Shown piece by piece: positions 58,601 through 64,000 of a stretch of 64,000 nucleotides of DNA (its first letter is position 1; each line of letters begins with the position of its first letter). Position numbers and translations under genes: made by a program. Source of the DNA: Callaeas wilsoni (taxonomy: Eukaryota; Chordata; Aves; Passeriformes; Callaeidae). The stretch spans positions 1-64,000 of the forward strand of contig VWPU01018615.1 in assembly GCA_013398955.1 (NCBI GenBank). The letters run 5' to 3'. The notes beneath the pieces are model-generated. The model was not told where the DNA came from. It saw only the letters and a program-made list of their open reading frames with translations, and made no database searches.

Positions 58601-61600
58601 CCCTACCAAGAACTGATAAGGCTGAAAACAATTTTCATGTAAGTAGCTCAATACTAACAGATAAAAGTACACAAACGCATGTGTTGCATAAAACTTTTCA
58701 AAGACCGTGTGTAGCTAGATACGAAATCAAATTAATGGCCAACATGATATTGTGTAAGCATAATTATCAAGATGATGGGATGTATTAAGATAATTTAAGG
58801 AATACTAACAGGTTCATAAATCTTGCCAGATATATTTATCAGATTGGAATATTTTGAAAACCTCACCAAACAAGCTCTGACTTTAGAAAGAGGAAGATTA
58901 GACTCTGCTGTTGCACATCTCCTACAAAAACAAAACAGAAAGGTCAAAGCAGTGTGCCTGACATAAATTGCACTTGGAAATTTCATTATAGATTGGCACA
59001 CACTCTATTCACAGCATCATCTAAAGTTACCTTCAGCCAGGAAACGAAAGATAAAAGCTTCCTCAATATTCAAGAAGTATCAGAAAAGGAAAACAGTATC
59101 TCAAGTGTAAAGCTGTCCAAAATGCTCAGTAAAACATATTCCATCTATGAAAATTAGGCTCTAGTCAAAGGAATATTTAAGGAGTATTCTGCTTCCTAGC
59201 CTTCCCACAGGACCCAGCCATGCTTCCCAGGCACAGATCATGTCCTAACTCAGCAGATTGCTTTAGCTCTAATAACACAACTGCAACTCCTTTTAGCCTG
59301 AGCTACACAGACAAAATTAAGCATGCCATAACTTAAGATTTAACAGTATCAAATTAATTCTTCAGCATAATTGTAACTGTAGTTGAGATAAGATTCAATT
59401 TTGTTCATAAAGTACCAAAGGAATTTTAGCGTATCTTGGGCAACGATTCAATCACCTAGTAAGAAGAGAGCTTATGTCGTGTATAGTTTAGGTTAACATC
59501 CACATATACCATACTAGGATCTCTCTGATGCAACAGATTTTATTCCGTTCCATGCTATGCTGTCAACAAAAATGTTTCAAAGCTTATTGTTTACAACATT
59601 TTAAGCCAAAAATAACCAAGTGCGTCATAGTTGCTACAGAATCATGGAAGTTAGGAGGAATATCTACATCAATACTTTCCTCCTCTAACAAAGCTGAAGA
59701 ATGTGCCTTCTTCTGTGCTGATTAATGAGAAACAATAGGATGTCCATAACATCTTAGGTGACACTTCTGTAGTCAGAGTTAGGCACTCTCTCTTGATTTC
59801 TTTGAATCAATTTTACCTCCAACTATGTACTTTTGTTCATCTAAGATATTCAACAGTCCAGTAATAATTTTGGAAACAATCTTCTGTGCAATAGCTTCAG
59901 TCAGGTGTTCCACATGGTTTTAAAGAGTCCTCTGATTTGAAATCTGGCCATATCCTTTAACAGACCACCAACTCTAGCTGAAAGGTGGAACTCTCTTCCA
60001 GGTTCTGTGAATTCCCCCCGCCCTTCGTCAGCTTCACAGATTCAAAACAGATGCCTTTCCATATGTTGGGAGGATTAGTATTTGTTTGCTATTTTGGGCA
60101 TGAAAAATACCATAAAGCATGTGTCTTTATTCTAGGTGCACAGAGCCGTACCATTCTAGGACTCTGCAATCTCTACAAAGCCTGACGCTGGGCAATCTAC
60201 AATTTGATCAAATCTAAACTAAAACAAGGCTTACCAGACCTTGAGAAATACTACTGACTACTTTCATGAAAGGAAACACTTTTCCCTGCAATATGCAGAT
60301 GACGGTAGAATTGGCTGCTGAAGGCTGCTGAGGGTAAGAATTTCACAAAGTGCATGATGACATCTGTACAGATCAAAAGGCTGTCCAGAATTGCAACAGT
60401 TAAAAATTCAGCAAGAATATTAAGTGTCTGACTTCTGGGTTTAAGCCAATCATAATGAGAAATCAAGCTGAAGCTCAATATGGAGCACTTTTTCTTTTTT
60501 TTTTTTTTTCTTTTCTTAAACATTCCTCTAAAACCGTAATGATTCACTTCTGGACAATTAAGTGGGATTTTCTTTATGGGGGATTTTCATTCTCATCCAG
60601 CTGTTTATTGAGTCAAGGGTGTTCCAGAAAGAGCATTCGTCTATGTAAGACCAACGCAGGACCAGTCCCAGCCCAGTGCCAGCCATACTGAAGGAAAGTA
60701 TGGCAAGTGCTCATCACCTCTGCAGCAACAGGACGAGCTCTCAGCGGGAGCACGACACCCTGTGGCTCTGGCACCCAGTAAGGAGGCTCCCACTAAACTC
60801 ACAGTGGGAAAATGTGGAGCACACCACGCGGATCATGCTGGGCTGTCAGGGCTTATCAGCTCCTGCTCAGCGTAAGGCGTTTGGGACGCTGTGGCGCAAA
60901 CTGAGGGAAAGGGCGGCCCAGTTCAGGCACAGAGGCCGGCCCTAAGCTGAGCTCTCTGTGCCTTATGGCACCCAAGGCACCAGAGCTGGAGGAGGTCAGC
61001 GCACTAACGCCCATGTTCCTCTGCAAGGAGTCAGCCCAATGGCGTACATAGCTCGGTGCTGATGACAAGTGATGGCATTGCTGAAATAATCTGGAAAAGA
61101 TGTCAGCTAAAGAAATCCTTTCAAGCCAGAAGGGGCTCTGCAGGGGGAAAAGGCTCTATTATTCCTGATTCCTCTTAATCTGCCACACAGGTAGTTGAGG
61201 CTGACTGTCTGAGTGCAGGACTCCAGTGTTCCTCATCCATAACCTATTCACCCTGCCTCATTGCATAACGTCTCCTCCTGCATCCACTGACTCTACTGTG
61301 TGCTGAAATCTCCATCTTTTGTCTTTCTTTATGCACTTATGAAAGAGCTGTACACAAGCAGTGCGCTAAATGATTTACATGACTCACCAGGGATGAAGAG
61401 GGATTTGCAAGTAAAAAAGTATCATCAAGCTAGACAGATGGCTGTACTGCAGGGGTTATGGCTAAGGAAGAGGCTGCAGAGACTGATCAGAAAAGGGAGG
61501 TCCAGACCAACAAATTGCCAAGCACAGGCTTGGCAGGGACTGCTAGACTGGGGCAAGATTTATGTAGGAGGCCATCCAGGTAGTTTTAAGGCTGGATCCC

Positions 61601-63440
61601 TAGGCAAACACGTAGGCAAAGGATTGGAGAGGCTGCTTGTTAGATAAGCATTAAGTATGCCAGTTTTACCAGTATGCAAAGTCTGATGAATAAGCCTTGT
61701 TGCAGAGAGGGCTGCTAGCAAAAACTCCTTTCTCCAGCTGCATGAGCCCTGCAGTCTCTGAGAAGGCACCAGATGAACATTAAAAGAGAGCAAGAGTACA
61801 AGGAAACCATCCAGTGATGTAAGTCAGAAGAATACCTTAACCTCATCATTGCCAAGTTTCTGCAGACACAACAGCAAGGGAGACTTCTGAGAAGGATGCT
61901 GTGAGTGGCCAGAGGATGTGCCCCCACAAAGGGGCTTCCAAGAAAGAGCATTGGTGCTGAAAGGACAAAGCTAAGGAAAGTTTGCTCATGTCACTCTTCT
62001 AATCCTTCCACCAATTCCTCTTCCTCCATAACGAAAACTCTAGCACATAAATTGCTTGCTTTTTCTTTCAAAGCCTATTCATTTCCTACCTATCACATCT
62101 CATTTCTCACTGAAATATCAGCTCCTGTCTCTGATCAACCAGTGATGCCAACATTCATCACCAACTTCGGTGACAAGCTGGGACAACAATCTTTGCAGGA
62201 GCATTTGCCATGGATATGAGCAAGACTGTGTTTGTCAGGGCAAGAGGAAAAGTACACAGCAGTAGTTGAAACATGAAAGTGAATTTTAGTTAGATGAGAA
62301 GGTGGATAGAAACAGAAGATGTTTTGAGAAAATTCTAATTTGTCTGAGACTCTTCTCAGACTCTTCCTGCAGCTGTAATTCCACATACTCTATTCCAAAA
62401 TTAAAACAAGGTTGTGTTCTCAGATTCTCATTACTTTTGCAGTCTTTCCTTGCTTTTGCCTTAATGCAAAAAGATTCCATTATTTTCTAAAGGAAGACTC
62501 AGCTACCCAATCAATTATAGTGAAAGGTAGTAAAACAATCATATAGACAAAACAGAGAATTCAAAATCTTAATAGAGGCAGTAAAATTACTGCAGTAAAT
62601 GCAGCACTGAATGAGCTACAGACACACTGCATGGAAACAAACACCAGAAGACTCGTAACTTTGGACTAAATTTCAGGTTTAAGTCCCAGCTTGAGTTGGA
62701 ACTTGACATATACTTGAGACATCCAGAGAGCATTTAATGTTAAAAAAGACAGATGTCAAGTACACTGCTGTAGCACTCTGCAAGGACAAAGTATTAATCT
62801 ATCCTTTTGCCAAAAAGTTCTAATTTACACTAAGAAGAGATAGTGTGAGGAGCAAGCAAAAAAATTATCATTGGCTCAGCACAAACCACACTAGGCCAAC
62901 AAAAGTATTTCACTTGAAGATGAGAAATTATTTGCTGAAATTCTTCATACAGTTAGCACTTGACAGGGGGGGTTTTTTGCCCCCGAAATCATACACATCC
63001 GATGATAATTAATCTGCCAGCAGATCTGCCAGAATGGGCCTGACATAGCAGCTATTACCAATGAAGCGCAAAGCCTTTTACAAGACGAAAACCAGCAAAG
63101 CTATCACATCCTTCAGGACTGGCAAGAGGCCAGGTGATGATGAGTTGCCACCTAAGTACTGCGCAGCCCACCAAGACCACATAGGTCCAATCTAACAGGC
63201 AACATTTCAGCAAACAGAGCAAAATAAACTTTAGCAATCCATCTCATTAAAATATCAGCTCTTTGATGGGCAGAGACTTTCAGAAAGGCAATGAGGTGCC
63301 AAGGATAATGGACACAATGCAAGAATTCAAGCGGACTAATCACTGCAAGAATGATCATCTAATTTTATAACCCAGTCTGTATTTGAGCACTGTGTTGAAG
63401 TACAAGAGAAGGCTTTAAAACCACATTAACTGCAAGAAAG
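55649..63440. other. AT-rich non-coding stretch to near the right edge
   Basis: No gene is recognised. Seen: GACACGTGTC palindromic E-box at 57575-57584; a GC-richer patch at 57560-57960 and another with CpGs at 60700-61060, each with overlapping frames on both strands and no domain; a T run at 60495-60509; and a G-run/T-run/C-run hairpin at 62966-62984. A 115-codon plus frame at 61300-61647 is basic and unrecognised. Confidence 0.35.
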
Positions 63441-63463
63441 TAAATGTAAATGTAAATGTAAAA
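63441..63463. repeat. (TAAATG)n microsatellite, under four units
   Basis: Three TAAATG units are followed by TAAAA. It is short and perfect. Confidence 0.85.
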
Positions 63464-63764
63464 TAATGTCTTCTTTGGCAGAGGAAGTGGGGGATCTATT
63501 CCACATCATGGAGGAGTTGCTGGTTACCTAAAGGGCTTTTGACTGTGTGGAGTGAAAGAACTTTTCAAAACTCCTGAAGGATATACACTGTTATTTAACT
63601 GCAAGTATGCTTTTCTTTTGGATATACAAATTTTTTTTTAAAAAATCTTTTTGTGGAATAGTTCTATTTCTCTACCATTTGAAGTACTTGAAAATATTGC
63701 TCATGCTACTATTTCAACTTGAAATTTCTCCTGGGAGGAAATGAGAAGAACAATTTTTAAAAAC

Positions 63765-63797
63765 CCAAAACAAAACAAAAAACAAACAAACAAAAAG
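63765..63797. repeat. A-rich CAAA/CAAAA simple repeat
   Basis: Successive CAAAA and CAAA units follow a T/A-rich run. Repeats like this often trail retroposed sequence, but no element is recognised beside it. Confidence 0.75.
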
Positions 63798-64000
63798 CAA
63801 TAATATGAGCAGTCAAGTCTATAAAAATTATTCAATGCCGAAAGAATGCTGCAGCCACTCCAACATTCTATTATTGATATTTAGAGGTCAGTTTGCTGAA
63901 TCTTAAGATATTCAAATTAACCAAATATTTAATGTCACTACTCTGCATTCCTGGGTTAACCAAATCTGAATGATAATTTAAAGTGAACAAAATAAAGCAT
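63798..64000. other. AT-rich right edge
   Basis: Nothing recognisable up to the window end. Confidence 0.3.

Noticed and set aside
1..64000. Prokaryotic features, CRISPR arrays, intact retroviral genes or other coding mobile elements
   Set aside because: Nothing of these kinds is visible; the repeat content and CpG islands are those of a vertebrate genome.

Overview
This window looks like vertebrate nuclear DNA, most likely from a bird (possibly another sauropsid). Evidence: several CR1 LINE 3' ends with the avian/reptilian consensus style (12591, 23127, 44091, and an older one at 50815); worn ancient SINE relics of MIR type (11555, 50345, weaker at 8600 and 41205); no Alu, B1 or L1 sequence; overall AT-rich DNA interrupted by two sharp CpG islands. 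No long open reading frame, operon, prokaryotic signal, retroviral gene, tRNA or rRNA was recognised. I could not identify any protein-coding gene by name. Almost all open frames here are short and have no recognisable family, so none is called as a gene.

Layout. 1-175 is the edge of a CpG island with GC boxes and a NotI site, probably a promoter whose gene may leave the window to the left or start here. 176-1500 is its flank, with a degenerate 36-39 bp minisatellite. 1.5-34 kb is mostly AT-rich non-coding DNA with repeat relics, a likely conserved regulatory element (12780-13210), two unrelated 28-bp tandem duplications, and scattered splice-site pairs that could bound exons. 34080-34850 is a second, stronger CpG island with a NotI site, abutting an AT-rich block carrying a CCAAT box; it is the best promoter candidate. 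35-64 kb is again AT-rich non-coding DNA with a second likely regulatory element (39380-39720), a TATA-like box (43801), a small CpG-rich patch (44735-45015), CR1 and MIR relics, and more exon-like segments.

How it fits together: the simplest reading is intergenic or intronic DNA around one or two CpG-island promoters, possibly serving a long non-coding RNA or the far 5' exons of a gene. The exon candidates rest only on splice motifs and open frames, with no similarity or expression evidence, so each is weak alone. I did not find a convincing undescribed biological system. The items most worth testing are the 34-kb island, the two putative conserved elements, the exon candidates at 31887-32041 (minus), 54625-54786 (minus), 16604-16734 (plus) and 47205-47377 (plus), and four copies of the palindrome GTCTAGAC.
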